Below are positions 43,920 to 52,843 of a DNA stretch of 64,000 bases, piece by piece. Made by a program: the position numbers and the translations under genes. The notes beneath the pieces were generated by a model, which was given only the letters and a program-made list of their open reading frames with translations, made no database searches and was not told the DNA's origin. The DNA is taken from NCBI RefSeq assembly GCF_900114835.1, contig NZ_FOUJ01000001.1:620001-684000 (forward strand), written 5' to 3'. Each line of letters begins with the position of its first letter. The first letter of the stretch is position 1. This DNA is from Methanolobus profundi. Its GTDB lineage: Archaea; Halobacteriota; Methanosarcinia; Methanosarcinales; Methanosarcinaceae.

Positions 43920-45518
43920 ATGAGATATAAGCGAACTTTTTCTATTCTTACTGTTGCATGTTTTTTTCTACTGATACTTGCAACGCCTGTTATGGCTGCA
44001 GGAGAATTAACAGTCACCAGAACAATATCTGATTCTGAAGTATGTGCTGGAGATACGGTAAGGGTTACACTAGTATTGACAGCCGATCAGTATATAGAGG
44101 GTCCTGCAATTCAGGAGGAGATCCCATCCGGTTGGGAATTAACAGAAATATCTGATACCGGATCTTATAAAGAAGAAACAACTGAATGGATATGGTCAAG
44201 TAAAATGAATTCGGGTGACCAAAAAACTGTGATATATGATCTTACTGTTCCGGATGATGCTGAAGCAGGTACTTATAATTTGTCGGGAATTGGCTCAGCA
44301 CATGAGATCGATGATATCAGCATTAAAGGTGATCATCAGATCACAGTTGTTGGTGTAATTGCTGATTTCACTTCTAATGTTACATCCGGATCTGCTCCTC
44401 TGGCAGTCAAATTTAATGATACTTCAACTGCAGCAACATCATGGCAATGGGACTTTGATGGAGATGGAACTATTGACTCAATAGAACAAGATCCTGATCA
44501 TACATATACTGAGGCTGGTATATATACTGTAAAATTGATAGCAACAGGCGAAGATGGCAGTGAGACCGAAACCAAAACAGATTATATTACAGTTTCATTA
44601 GATGCTGATTTTTCTGCAAACGTAACTTCTGGAGATGACCCTTTAACAGTAAAGTTCACAGATGCAACGAAAGGTGCTGTATCATGGGAATGGGATCTTG
44701 ATAACGATGGAACAGTGGATTCCACCGAGCAAAACCCTGTTCATACCTATGCCAGTTCAGGAGATTATTCAGTAAAACTCACAGCTTATGGTAATGGTAA
44801 CAGTGATTCTGTAGTAAAAAGTAATTATATATCTGTTTCAAGTGGAAGTGTAACTCCATCTTTCCTAGATGCTGATTTTACAGCGAACACTACCTCGGGC
44901 AAGGCACCGCTTTCAGTAAAGTTCACTGATCTATCCACAGCATCCGGAACTACCATCACTTCCTGGAAATGGGACTTTAATAATGATGGAATGGTAGATT
45001 CAACAGAACAGAACCCTGTTCACACTTATACTGAAAATGGTACATATGCAGTAAAACTTATTGTATCAGATGGCAGTGACAGTGATGCACTAACCGAAAT
45101 GGGTTACATTGTTGTTGGTGGTGATGACGATGATGACGACGATGATGATGTTTATAACTCGTATGAAGCTACTTCTATCTCTCTAAGTGCAACTATAATT
45201 CCTGCCATTTCAATAGAAGTAACTCCGGGAACACTGGATTTCGGTACTCTGTCGGCTGGTGAGGAAAGTAGTGAACATACGCTTCATATCAAGAACAAGG
45301 GTGCTACAGATACAAAAGTAACAGCACAGGTGACAGATGTTGCAAAAGGGCTATATGAAGACGGACTTATGCTTAACTCAGGTACCTGGGATGGATATAC
45401 AAATGTTGTAGATTCAGAGACAACAGAATCTGTACAGACTTCATTACATGTTCCTGATGATTTCATAGGTATTGGTTCCATGGAAGGTAAGCTTGTTTTC
45501 TGGGCTGAAGTAAGCTGA
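43920..45518 (+). CDS. Exported DUF11-like + triple PKD surface protein
   Basis: From the ATG at 43920, which follows AGGAG by five bases, the protein is 532 residues; the longer frame from 43878 overlaps the preceding gene and adds no sensible N-terminus. It has a signal peptide (1-27), a DUF11-like domain (28-143), three PKD domains (146-223, 228-305, 316-398; each with W-x-W-D-F/L-D/N-x-D-G), a run of Asp (about 401-411) and a C-terminal beta domain (413-532) that matches the first domain of the protein at 19773. There is no DWNPW module, no transmembrane tail and no PGF-CTERM. The Asp run could bind calcium. A terminator follows, separating this gene from the prepilin cluster. Confidence 0.86.
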   Translation: MRYKRTFSILTVACFFLLILATPVMAAGELTVTRTISDSEVCAGDTVRVTLVLTADQYIEGPAIQEEIPSGWELTEISDTGSYKEETTEWIWSSKMNSGDQKTVIYDLTVPDDAEAGTYNLSGIGSAHEIDDISIKGDHQITVVGVIADFTSNVTSGSAPLAVKFNDTSTAATSWQWDFDGDGTIDSIEQDPDHTYTEAGIYTVKLIATGEDGSETETKTDYITVSLDADFSANVTSGDDPLTVKFTDATKGAVSWEWDLDNDGTVDSTEQNPVHTYASSGDYSVKLTAYGNGNSDSVVKSNYISVSSGSVTPSFLDADFTANTTSGKAPLSVKFTDLSTASGTTITSWKWDFNNDGMVDSTEQNPVHTYTENGTYAVKLIVSDGSDSDALTEMGYIVVGGDDDDDDDDDVYNSYEATSISLSATIIPAISIEVTPGTLDFGTLSAGEESSEHTLHIKNKGATDTKVTAQVTDVAKGLYEDGLMLNSGTWDGYTNVVDSETTESVQTSLHVPDDFIGIGSMEGKLVFWAEVS

Positions 45519-45528
45519 ACTGTTCGAT

Positions 45529-45565
45529 GAGAAGGAAGTCCTTCTCGCCTTCTCTTTTTTATTTT
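45529..45565 (+). terminator. Hairpin terminator between surface-protein and prepilin genes
   Basis: GAGAAGGA (45529-45536) pairs with TCCTTCTC (45539-45546), followed by GCCTTCTCTTTTTTATTTT. Confidence 0.65.
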
Positions 45566-45618
45566 ACAGAGAATCATCATTATGTTTTTAGATAATATGT
45601 CTAATCTTTATTATTTAT

Positions 45619-45626
45619 TTTAAATA
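45619..45626 (+). promoter_or_regulatory. TATA box of the prepilin operon
   Basis: TTTAAATA lies 79 bases before the first prepilin ATG (45698), after the terminator at 45529-45565. It would start a leader of about 45-50 bases ending in the AGGTGGAG ribosome-binding site at 45689-45696. Confidence 0.45.
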
Positions 45627-45697
45627 CTTGCAATTTAGACCACATCTTGTACAATATTACTATTTTGTCTATTTTTATAGATATCAGAAGGTGGAGT

Positions 45698-46336
45698 ATG
45701 AGATATATAAAACAACGAAAAACGTTTTTACGTAATAGTGCAGCCGCATCACCTGTGATCGGTGTCATGCTTATGGTGGTGGTTACTGTAATCCTTGCAG
45801 CTGCTGTAAGTTCATATGCAGGAGGAATTGGAGGTAATACAAGAACAGCACCGACTGCAACATTTGAAGTACAGATAAAAAAAGATGTAGATATAGGAGG
45901 TGACACTATCTCTTTTATTAAGATCAAAGAGATCACTGGAGACTCTATTGATACAAGTGATCTTAAGATAATAACTTCATATATTGATGATAATGGCAAT
46001 TTCTCTATCACAGAGGTCTATCCGAATTCTGAGAACACATATTTGATAAATGGTGGCTCTCCTTCAATATCCAGTGTTTCTCCTTACTGGAGTAATCCGG
46101 CAATTGGTGATTTTGGTACGGATGAGGAAGTTAATTTCGGAAACTATGTTCTCAAACCAGGAGTCGTAATGATTGCTGAAGCCAATGAAAATGATGTTCC
46201 TGCAGATGATGCTACTGGCATGGAAGCATTAGTATCATGCTGGGAAAATGTCAGTTCAGGTGATTTTATAAGTGTCACTCTGGTTCACACTCCAAGTGGT
46301 AAGCCCATCTTTGATTCAGATGTAGAGGTGGTATGA
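45698..46336 (+). CDS. Archaeal type IV prepilin, head type A (A1)
   Basis: From the ATG at 45698 (preceded by AGGTGGAG) the protein is 212 residues; an extension from 45647 has no site and spoils the signal. The N-terminus is a class III prepilin signal of the DUF1628/Pilin_N type: basic residues, then A-A-A-S-P-V-I-G-V-M-L and a long hydrophobic helix (about 16-38). The head has SVSPYW, NFGNYVLKPGVVMIAEA and TGMEALVSCW, a diverged version of the head in the prepilin at 46844 (type A). It should be cut by an EppA/PibD-type peptidase and built into a pilus. The next gene starts immediately at the stop. Confidence 0.88.
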   Translation: MRYIKQRKTFLRNSAAASPVIGVMLMVVVTVILAAAVSSYAGGIGGNTRTAPTATFEVQIKKDVDIGGDTISFIKIKEITGDSIDTSDLKIITSYIDDNGNFSITEVYPNSENTYLINGGSPSISSVSPYWSNPAIGDFGTDEEVNFGNYVLKPGVVMIAEANENDVPADDATGMEALVSCWENVSSGDFISVTLVHTPSGKPIFDSDVEVV

Positions 46337-46834
46337 TTGAAAAAACAATATAATATATTTTCAAATACAACAGCTGTATCACCTGTAATTGGAGTTATGC
46401 TGATGATAGTTGTTACAATAATACTTGCAGCTGCCGTTAGTTCTTTTGCAAACAGCACTGAATCTCAGGAGATGGCACCTCAGGTTACATTGATGGCAGA
46501 AGCATCGATCCAGGATGGTTATCTTCTTCTCGAGCATTTAGGCGGTGATACTATTGACAGAAGGGACATACGGATAGAGATCGAGTCCGGATATCCAGCG
46601 ACTTCAGGATATGTGGATATCGATAAAGTTACTTTTTCTCCGAATAGTAATTTTCTAAATCCAGGTGATGAGGCAAGGGTGAATTTCACTTCTTCAGCAT
46701 CTTATGATCTTATAACTTTTGATGGGTCTGAAATATATCAGGAAGTAGAACTTGGTGAACCTTTCAGGATAACTGTTATAGATACCAGTTCCGGACAAAC
46801 CATCTACTCTAACAAGGTCACACTATTACCATGA
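46337..46834 (+). CDS. Archaeal type IV prepilin, head type B (B1)
   Basis: This 165-residue prepilin starts with TTG at 46337, right after the stop of the previous gene, with GAGGTGGT as a ribosome-binding site inside that gene's end. The signal is K-K-Q-Y...AVSPVIGVMLMIVVTIILAAAVSSF. The head is of type B: L-L-L-E-H-L-G-G-D near 60, ES-GYP, and near the end F-R-I-T-V-I-D-T-S-S-G. It resembles the prepilin at 47515 more than its immediate neighbours. The alternation A1-B1-A2-B2 suggests that A and B heads assemble as pairs. No peptidase gene is in the window. Confidence 0.88.
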   Translation: MKKQYNIFSNTTAVSPVIGVMLMIVVTIILAAAVSSFANSTESQEMAPQVTLMAEASIQDGYLLLEHLGGDTIDRRDIRIEIESGYPATSGYVDIDKVTFSPNSNFLNPGDEARVNFTSSASYDLITFDGSEIYQEVELGEPFRITVIDTSSGQTIYSNKVTLLP

Positions 46835-46843
46835 GGTGAATAA

Positions 46844-47518
46844 ATGAAAAAATTAAAAGGATTTTTAAATAGCTCATTGGCTGCATCACCTGTAATAGGT
46901 GTAATGTTGATGGTTGTTGTTACTGTTATTCTTGCAGCCGCTGTCAGTTCATATACTACTGGTATGCTTCCTGGTTCACAAGACGTGCCAAAAGCTTCTT
47001 TTGATGTTGACATGAGAAAAGATATCAGCACCAGTCATGGTAATATGAGTTACATTGCCATTACTATGGTGACAGGCGACAAGATCCCATCAAAGGATCT
47101 TAAGATCGTTACGATAAATCCAAATGCAGAAGGTGAGTACAAAACAAGGGAGATCTTGCCTAATAATAACAATACAGCTACTCAGTCTTTTACCGGAGTA
47201 TCTCCTTTTTGGAATTTAGGAAATTTCCCTACTACCGGACAGTTCTTTGGAGAATATATGTTAGAGTCGGGAATGACCATAATTGCTGATGAATATGCTA
47301 ATTATGTAGGCGCAGTCTGGGAACCTGATACAGGAAAATATACAACGAATCCAGATGGGAATATGACAGGTATGCAGGCAATGTTTGCAGATTGGGGTGA
47401 TGACCCTTCCGATCCATCTGATGATACAGTCCATTCTGGAGATGTTGTTACAATAAAAATAATTCATACTCCAACTAATAAGGTGATCTTTACAAAAGAT
47501 GTGGTGGTATCATCATGA
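46844..47518 (+). CDS. Archaeal type IV prepilin, head type A (A2)
   Basis: This 224-residue prepilin starts 10 bases after the previous stop, with GAGGTGAA just before the ATG. The signal is L-A-A-S-P-V-I-G-V-M-L followed by a hydrophobic helix (15-40). The head (45-224) has SPFWNLGNFP, GQFFGEYML, MTIIADEY, TGMQAMFADWG and D-P-S-D-P-S-D-D. This is the closest match in the window to both A domains of the secreted fusion protein at 22456. The stop overlaps the next start by four bases (ATGA), so A2 and B2 should be made together. Confidence 0.9.
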   Translation: MKKLKGFLNSSLAASPVIGVMLMVVVTVILAAAVSSYTTGMLPGSQDVPKASFDVDMRKDISTSHGNMSYIAITMVTGDKIPSKDLKIVTINPNAEGEYKTREILPNNNNTATQSFTGVSPFWNLGNFPTTGQFFGEYMLESGMTIIADEYANYVGAVWEPDTGKYTTNPDGNMTGMQAMFADWGDDPSDPSDDTVHSGDVVTIKIIHTPTNKVIFTKDVVVSS

Positions 47519-48048
47519 AGGCAAATAGAAGAATATTCCTATCTGAAAATGCTGTCAGTCCGGTAATTGGTGTAATGTTGATGATAGTTGTGACTGTGAT
47601 CCTTGCTGCTGCGGTTAGTTCTTTTGCAGGCAGTGTTGAAACCCAGGATGATCCTACGCAGGCGACCTTTGATGTCTCATGTTCTGCTTCTGATGGCTTG
47701 ATAATTATCAAGCACATGGGAGGGGATATAATATACAAAGAAGATATCAAAATGATGATATCCCATGGTCTGCCTAAAATGACAGGTTATCTTTCAAAGG
47801 AAAATCTTACATTCTATCCTGCTGATCAGCAGGTCAGAGATGCTGCAATGGACAAAGTCTCACTGCAACCCGGACAATTGGCAACCTATAAATTTGATAA
47901 TGATTATCGACATTCCAACAATACAGGTGAAATAGGCTGTTTACTTGGTGATCAGGTAGTAATGGTCGGGGAAACATTTGAATTTACACTTGTAGATGTA
48001 AATACTGAAAACAGTATTTATGAAGCTAATGTTGTGATGGAACCTTAA
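47515..48048 (+). CDS. Archaeal type IV prepilin, head type B (B2)
   Basis: This 177-residue prepilin overlaps the A2 gene by four bases. The signal is N-A-V-S-P-V-I-G-V-M-L with a hydrophobic helix to about 36. The head has I-I-I-K-H-M-G-G-D, M-I-S-H-G-L-P-K-M-T-G-Y, GCLLGDQVV and E-F-T-L-V-D-V-N-T. It matches the B domains of the fusion protein at 22456 (SHGLP, LLG-QVV) and the B1 prepilin. The stop codon lies inside the stem of a terminator hairpin, so the four-gene prepilin transcript likely ends here. Confidence 0.9.
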   Translation: MKANRRIFLSENAVSPVIGVMLMIVVTVILAAAVSSFAGSVETQDDPTQATFDVSCSASDGLIIIKHMGGDIIYKEDIKMMISHGLPKMTGYLSKENLTFYPADQQVRDAAMDKVSLQPGQLATYKFDNDYRHSNNTGEIGCLLGDQVVMVGETFEFTLVDVNTENSIYEANVVMEP

Positions 48049-48068
48049 AGGTTCCATTTTTGTTTTAG
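48037..48068 (+). terminator. Hairpin terminator overlapping the B2 stop codon
   Basis: ATGGAACCTT (48037-48046) is the exact reverse complement of AAGGTTCCAT (48048-48057); the TAA stop (48046-48048) sits in the loop. TTTTTTGTTTT follows. Confidence 0.7.
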
Positions 48069-48107
48069 TATGATCTTAACATGATGATCTAATTAATTTG
48101 CTCTCGC

Positions 48108-48119
48108 AAAATATATATT
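48108..48119 (+). promoter_or_regulatory. TATA box for the Ig-like protein at 48141
   Basis: AAATATATATTA is centred 27-28 bases before the GTG at 48141, the distance expected from TATA box to transcription start. The message would then be leaderless, which fits the lack of a ribosome-binding site. Confidence 0.5.
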
Positions 48120-48140
48120 ATTTAATTATATAGTTATTGT

Positions 48141-48644
48141 GTGTATTATTCTCATCTATCAATAAATTTGGCATTAAGATATCTATTAGTAATATTTTTT
48201 CTCATTATCTCAATACACAATGCAACCGCTGTGTCATTGGGAGTTTCTCCGCACAGTCTTCAATTTGATCAGGAGGATGGAATTTTACAGAAGAACATTA
48301 CTATCATTAATAATGGGAATGATAATTCAAGCTACAGAGTATATACGGAAAGTGAATATACTAACTGGATAATTATCTCTCCTTCAGCATTTGACCTTTC
48401 TCCGGGTATGACAGAAGAAGTGACAGTAAAATGTCTTCCATCAGAAACCATGTCAGGAAATATTTCTCTTAAGTTATATGTCATCGCAGCACCTACTGGA
48501 AGTGACCTGGCCGTTGGTGCAGGCATACGGCTACCTATTACTATTATCACAGGAAGAAGCGTAGATAGTTCTAATGTACCCATTTTGACATTATTTTCTT
48601 CGTATATATCTAGTTATTTTGGACCTATAGCTACCTTTTTTTAG
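48141..48644 (+). CDS. Exported Ig-like protein (short paralogue)
   Basis: This 167-residue protein starts with GTG at 48141. It has an N-terminal hydrophobic signal (about 12-30), then an Ig-like beta-sandwich (32-135; VSLGVSPHSLQFD, then ASP-type turns and L-P-I-T-I-I) and a mildly hydrophobic C-terminus. The minus-strand protein at 55186 has the same domain (VGVGVSPANMTFD; SDYRVYVD versus SSYRVYTE) plus a transmembrane helix and tail. The pair flank the ATPase-platform operon. Such domains in archaeal secretion loci are often extracellular assembly or stator-like parts; the role here is unknown. A TTG at 48168 is another possible start. Confidence 0.7.
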   Translation: MYYSHLSINLALRYLLVIFFLIISIHNATAVSLGVSPHSLQFDQEDGILQKNITIINNGNDNSSYRVYTESEYTNWIIISPSAFDLSPGMTEEVTVKCLPSETMSGNISLKLYVIAAPTGSDLAVGAGIRLPITIITGRSVDSSNVPILTLFSSYISSYFGPIATFF

Positions 48645-48929
48645 TTGAGAACGATCTTGAAAGCCAGTATCAGTATCGTTATCTAAAAAGCAAACATATG
48701 TAAATCAAAAAGAAGTGTATATATAATACTTCTGACACACATTTCCTACTAACCTACTGTTCCAGTCCATACTATGCAGCAGTTATGATCAATAAGTGAA
48801 CATGGTTCCAATCGATTAAGTGCTTTATAATTGAGCATAGAGGTCTTGATTGGTGGGTGGGTCTTGTTTCCAAATTATAATAATTAATAGCCAGCTGAAC
48901 TTAAAAACGAAAAACACGGGGTTTTGGAC
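48645..48929. other. Intergenic region before the second ATPase gene
   Basis: This 285-base stretch has AT-rich DNA with a TATA-like ATATATAATAC at about 48718-48728 and, close to the start, CACGGGG (48915-48921) as a ribosome-binding site. No gene or repeat was noticed. Confidence 0.35.
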
Positions 48930-50579
48930 ATGAAAACTATATTTAATAAATTTAACAGTTCAGTGATGCAGATGCTCTCATCTGCGAACATACCGGAAAA
49001 ACCTGCTGTATTAAAAGGTATCTCTGGTCGCTTATCAAAGAACAATGATGAGCTGTTGCTTGAATTACCGGAAACTCCTGACGATCTTGTATCCTTTTCC
49101 CTCCCGGCACATATGGAGGAAATTGACCGATATTGGGTAGATGAACCATATTGTTTCATTTGTATCTTATATAACACATTAAAGAAGAACATGAACTATT
49201 ATTTGATCGAACCAAAATTGAATAAGTTCGAAAAGACATTGCTTCAAGAGTTCAATAATATTATGGGTGACAGGCTGACAATTTCAAATATGGATGATGG
49301 CCTTGAACTTGATTCTATTGACAGATACGAGCTATTAAGGGAAAATACAAAGCATATTCTTACAGAATACTTCGATCTTCAAACAAGGACATTTGAGAAG
49401 ATCTATTACTACCTGAAACGTGATTTTATTGATTTTGGAACTATAAGTGCTATCATGAAAGACCCCAATATTGAAGATGTATGGTGCAATGGGGTTGGTA
49501 TACCGATATTTGTTTATCATAAAACTTATGGAAATATCAGGACAAATGTAGTATTTTCAAACGATGAAGAACTTGATCATTTTGTCACACTTATAGCACA
49601 GCAAAGTTCTCGCCACCTTTCAAGATCCACTCCGATACTGGATACGATAATGCGTGATGGTTCTCGTATAAACATAACCTATGGACATGATATCAGTCCT
49701 AAGGGAAGTTCATTCAGCATACGAAGGCAGAAAAAGGTGCCTTTGACGCCTCTTGACCTTATTGCCTGGAAAACCTTCTCATCAGAAATGATGGCCTATT
49801 TCTGGTTCTGTATGGAACATGGAAAAAGTATTCTTTTCTGTGGGGGAACTGCTACCGGTAAAACCTCTTCTTTGAATGCTGTTTGCCTGTTCATCCCCAT
49901 ACATATCAGGATAGTTACTCTAGAAGATACCCAGGAGATCAATCTTCCACATAAGAACTGGATATCAACAATAACAAGGGAAGGAATATCGGTCAACAAA
50001 ATGGGTACTATTGATCTTGAAGATCTATTACGTGCATCATTAAGACAAAGACCTGAATATTTACTAGTGGGAGAGGTCAGAGGCAGGGAATCACAGACAC
50101 TTTTCCAGGCAATGAATGCAGGACATGCAACCTGTTCTACTTTCCATGCAGGAACACCACGTGAGGTGATCAACAGATTTACCAATCCTCCTCTGAATGT
50201 ACCACCAGCAATGTTCAGTGCGCTTGATATTATTTCAATGCAATCGAATATCTATGAAGGAGGTATCGAAAAAAGAAAAGCATCTCACATATCAGAAGTC
50301 ACGGATGTGACAAGCCATATCGAGTTGCAAGACACTTTTTTGTGGGATCCGGTCGCAGATTCATTTGAATTCATGGGGTCAAGGGTGCTTCAGGATATCA
50401 AAAATAAACTTGGCTGGACTGAAGAGCAAATAAATAAAGAACTTGGTCGAAGGGCCATGTTCCTTGATCTTATGCTTGAAAAGAATATCAGGGATTATAA
50501 TCAATTTATTCAATCGATACATGCTTACAGCAAGGACCCTGATAAAGTGATCCAGCTTCTGGTCTCCGGTGAGCAATGA
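48930..50579 (+). CDS. Type IV pilus/type II secretion ATPase (archaeal TadA/PilB-like)
   Basis: From the ATG at 48930 the protein is 549 residues (a TTG two codons upstream is possible). It has the GspE/TadA-family motifs: GGTATGKTS (near 305-313), LDTIMRDGSRINITYG, LRQRPEYLLVGEVRGRES and NAGHATCSTFHAG. It is closely similar to the orphan ATPase at 16751 through both the N-terminal domain (IDRYWVDEPY) and the motor. The membrane platform gene follows after 18 bases, so the two are an operon and should form the engine of the pilus or secretion machine. Confidence 0.94.
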   Translation: MKTIFNKFNSSVMQMLSSANIPEKPAVLKGISGRLSKNNDELLLELPETPDDLVSFSLPAHMEEIDRYWVDEPYCFICILYNTLKKNMNYYLIEPKLNKFEKTLLQEFNNIMGDRLTISNMDDGLELDSIDRYELLRENTKHILTEYFDLQTRTFEKIYYYLKRDFIDFGTISAIMKDPNIEDVWCNGVGIPIFVYHKTYGNIRTNVVFSNDEELDHFVTLIAQQSSRHLSRSTPILDTIMRDGSRINITYGHDISPKGSSFSIRRQKKVPLTPLDLIAWKTFSSEMMAYFWFCMEHGKSILFCGGTATGKTSSLNAVCLFIPIHIRIVTLEDTQEINLPHKNWISTITREGISVNKMGTIDLEDLLRASLRQRPEYLLVGEVRGRESQTLFQAMNAGHATCSTFHAGTPREVINRFTNPPLNVPPAMFSALDIISMQSNIYEGGIEKRKASHISEVTDVTSHIELQDTFLWDPVADSFEFMGSRVLQDIKNKLGWTEEQINKELGRRAMFLDLMLEKNIRDYNQFIQSIHAYSKDPDKVIQLLVSGEQ

Positions 50580-50597
50580 TGTGGGAGTTGGTCCAAT

Positions 50598-52430
50598 ATG
50601 CATAACTCATTAATTGACCTTGGTTTTGTCAGACGATATGCTAAAAAACGTTCTGAGAAGTATTATTTCCTGATAAATAGTCTCAGAGCCGCGAGGATGG
50701 ATATCCATTATTCTACATATGTTGAACAGGGCTCTCTATATGCTATTCAGACCTATGCTGTTGTATTGGTATCTTTGTTCTTGATGCGTTTTTTGATAGA
50801 CGTACCCATATTTGAAATACTTCGAACATATAGGTCCCTGATCTTTTCAGATCTGACTTATATCTTACTTCCAGTTATTTCAGCTTACATAGTTTACTGG
50901 TCCTATCTGCAGTATCCACGTTTTGTTGCATATTCACGTGCAACTAAAATAGATGTACTACTTCCCCATGCCTCTTCATTTTGTTACGGAATGACAAAAG
51001 GTGGAACACCAATATATGAAACTATCAAAGAGCTTGCAGAAAATCCACATATATATGGTGAGATCGCAACGGAGGCTCTGTATATAGTGAGGGATGTTGA
51101 ACTGCTGGGGAACGACCTGGTAAATGCTGTAAAGAATACTGCAAGGACCACACCATCCAAAACCTTTCATGATTTTCTTGAGAACCTGGTACCAATGATA
51201 CAGGGTGGAAGTGATATACACCAGTACTTTGCAGTCAAAACAGAACAATATTTCTTGCATGCAAAAAAGACCCAGGAAATGTTCATCAAAACGCTGGAGA
51301 TCATCTCTGAGGTCTACGTAGTAGCATTTGTTGCTGTGCCCATCTTTTTGCTTATAACTCTTGTGACCATAGGTCTTCTAAATCTTAGCCAGACCTCCTA
51401 TCTTTTCCATTCTCTATATATCGGTCTTCCACTGGGATCGATCGCATTGATAGTGCTGATAGATTCTATTTCCCCCAAAGAAGAACTTGGTATTCATTAT
51501 GTTAACAGGGAGACAGAGCGAAGATCGCATTCAATGGAAGAAGAAGAGATAGATGAGGAGAATTATGAATCGAACCTGAAGAACTACAATAATAAAAAAT
51601 TAAAAAGAAAGATAATTGCAAAATTAAAGAATCCCCTTGCCCCGATCCTCCAGAAGCCACTCTATGCTTTTGCTTTTAGCATACCTTTGATGGCTCTGCC
51701 ATTTTTACTGACATCATTCGATCTGAACAAACAGATCGTTCTGTCTATAATTATCGCTATACTCCCAGTGTCTCTTGCACATGAATATAAAATGAGGAAA
51801 CTGGCGAAACTGGATAAAGCAGTACCTGATTTTCTCCGACGTCTTGCAGAGGTCAATGAAATGGGTATCCCTGTGAACCATGCTATAAGTCTTCTTTTGA
51901 GATCTGATGTAGGACTCCTATCAGGTGAGATAAAAAGGGTCTGGCTTGATATGGAATGGGGCGGTGAGATGAAAGATGCTCTTTCACGTTTTGAGAACAG
52001 GATAGGTACACCTGCTCTCAGGCGGGCAGTAACTCTTCTTGTAAAGGCAACTGAAGTAAGTGATGATACAAGAGATGTGCTTCTGATAGCTGCTGAAGAT
52101 ACAGAGAACATGCTAAAGCTCAGGGATGACCGGTTCAATACAGGATTTATTTACCTTGCAACTGTCTACATAGCTTTTGGAACGTTCATGTATGTCTGCT
52201 ACTCATTCTCAACACAGTTCATACCATCCATGTCAGGCATTGGTGGAGATGGTATGCTAAACGTTGATCAGATCACTTCAACGATGTTCAATACATGCGG
52301 GATACTGGGTTTCTTCTCAGGATTGATATTAGGTGAAATGGCACATGGTAACCTTCTCTCAGGACTTAAGCATTCTGTCATATTACTTGTTCTGAGCTTT
52401 GCTTGCTTTACAATACTTATGAACTATTAG
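50598..52430 (+). CDS. Type IV pilus membrane platform (TadC/FlaJ-like)
   Basis: This 610-residue membrane protein carries two T2SF/TadC domains, one at about 120-235 (LPHASSFCYGMTKGGTPIYETIKEL; DFLENLVPMIQGGSD) and one at about 410-515 (VPDFLRRLAEVNEMGIPVNHAI; AVTLLVKATEVSDDT). Hydrophobic segments lie near 45-65, 85-105, 240-290, 350-395 and 525-610. A charged stretch (about 300-345, with E-E-E-E-I-D-E-E and K-K-L-K-R-K) separates the halves. It is the inner-membrane platform on which the ATPase at 48930 acts to extract pilins. The downstream gene starts 8 bases later. Confidence 0.93.
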   Translation: MHNSLIDLGFVRRYAKKRSEKYYFLINSLRAARMDIHYSTYVEQGSLYAIQTYAVVLVSLFLMRFLIDVPIFEILRTYRSLIFSDLTYILLPVISAYIVYWSYLQYPRFVAYSRATKIDVLLPHASSFCYGMTKGGTPIYETIKELAENPHIYGEIATEALYIVRDVELLGNDLVNAVKNTARTTPSKTFHDFLENLVPMIQGGSDIHQYFAVKTEQYFLHAKKTQEMFIKTLEIISEVYVVAFVAVPIFLLITLVTIGLLNLSQTSYLFHSLYIGLPLGSIALIVLIDSISPKEELGIHYVNRETERRSHSMEEEEIDEENYESNLKNYNNKKLKRKIIAKLKNPLAPILQKPLYAFAFSIPLMALPFLLTSFDLNKQIVLSIIIAILPVSLAHEYKMRKLAKLDKAVPDFLRRLAEVNEMGIPVNHAISLLLRSDVGLLSGEIKRVWLDMEWGGEMKDALSRFENRIGTPALRRAVTLLVKATEVSDDTRDVLLIAAEDTENMLKLRDDRFNTGFIYLATVYIAFGTFMYVCYSFSTQFIPSMSGIGGDGMLNVDQITSTMFNTCGILGFFSGLILGEMAHGNLLSGLKHSVILLVLSFACFTILMNY

Positions 52431-52438
52431 GTGGAAAA

Positions 52439-52843
52439 ATGGCTTCGGAAATGATCGGTGAGGTGCTCAAACTTGCACTTGTAGTTACCCTGGCAGCTGT
52501 ACTATCAATTGGTGTCTATGCTCTTCTTCCAGAAGAACGTCCTCCACATATTGAAATTGAAATGAGCTTTAATCAGAGTAACGATAGTGTCATAGATATA
52601 ACACATGTTGGTGGTGATCCTGTCAGAACCAATGATGTGTATATTGAGCTCAGCAATTCTTCTAATATATTCGATAAAAAAGATTACAAATTAACTGAGC
52701 TTACAAACCAGAGTTTCTGGAAGTTCCCACAAACTCTGCATCTTGATGCAAGCACGGATATAAGTTCTGAAATGGATGCAGTCAAGATCACAGTGGTTCA
52801 CCAGAGAGCAATAATAGCCATTAGTGAGGTTAAAAAGGTATGA
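52439..52843 (+). CDS. Short pilin-like membrane protein
   Basis: From the ATG at 52439 (AGGTGG just upstream, the start at 52403 overlaps the platform gene) the protein is 134 residues. A hydrophobic helix (about 8-29) is preceded by no basic residues and no SPVIG motif, so it does not look like a standard class III prepilin. The outer part (32-134) is a beta domain with I-T-H-V-G-G-D-P-V-R-T-N-D-V, a segment that echoes type B pilin heads (H-M/L-G-G-D). It may be a minor pilin, initiator or FlaF/FlaG-like stator part. It overlaps the next gene by four bases. Confidence 0.7.
   Translation: MASEMIGEVLKLALVVTLAAVLSIGVYALLPEERPPHIEIEMSFNQSNDSVIDITHVGGDPVRTNDVYIELSNSSNIFDKKDYKLTELTNQSFWKFPQTLHLDASTDISSEMDAVKITVVHQRAIIAISEVKKV

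Noticed and set aside
45647-45697. Longer start for the first prepilin
   Set aside because: The extra residues precede a normal class III signal and have no ribosome-binding site; the ATG at 45698 has AGGTGGAG.
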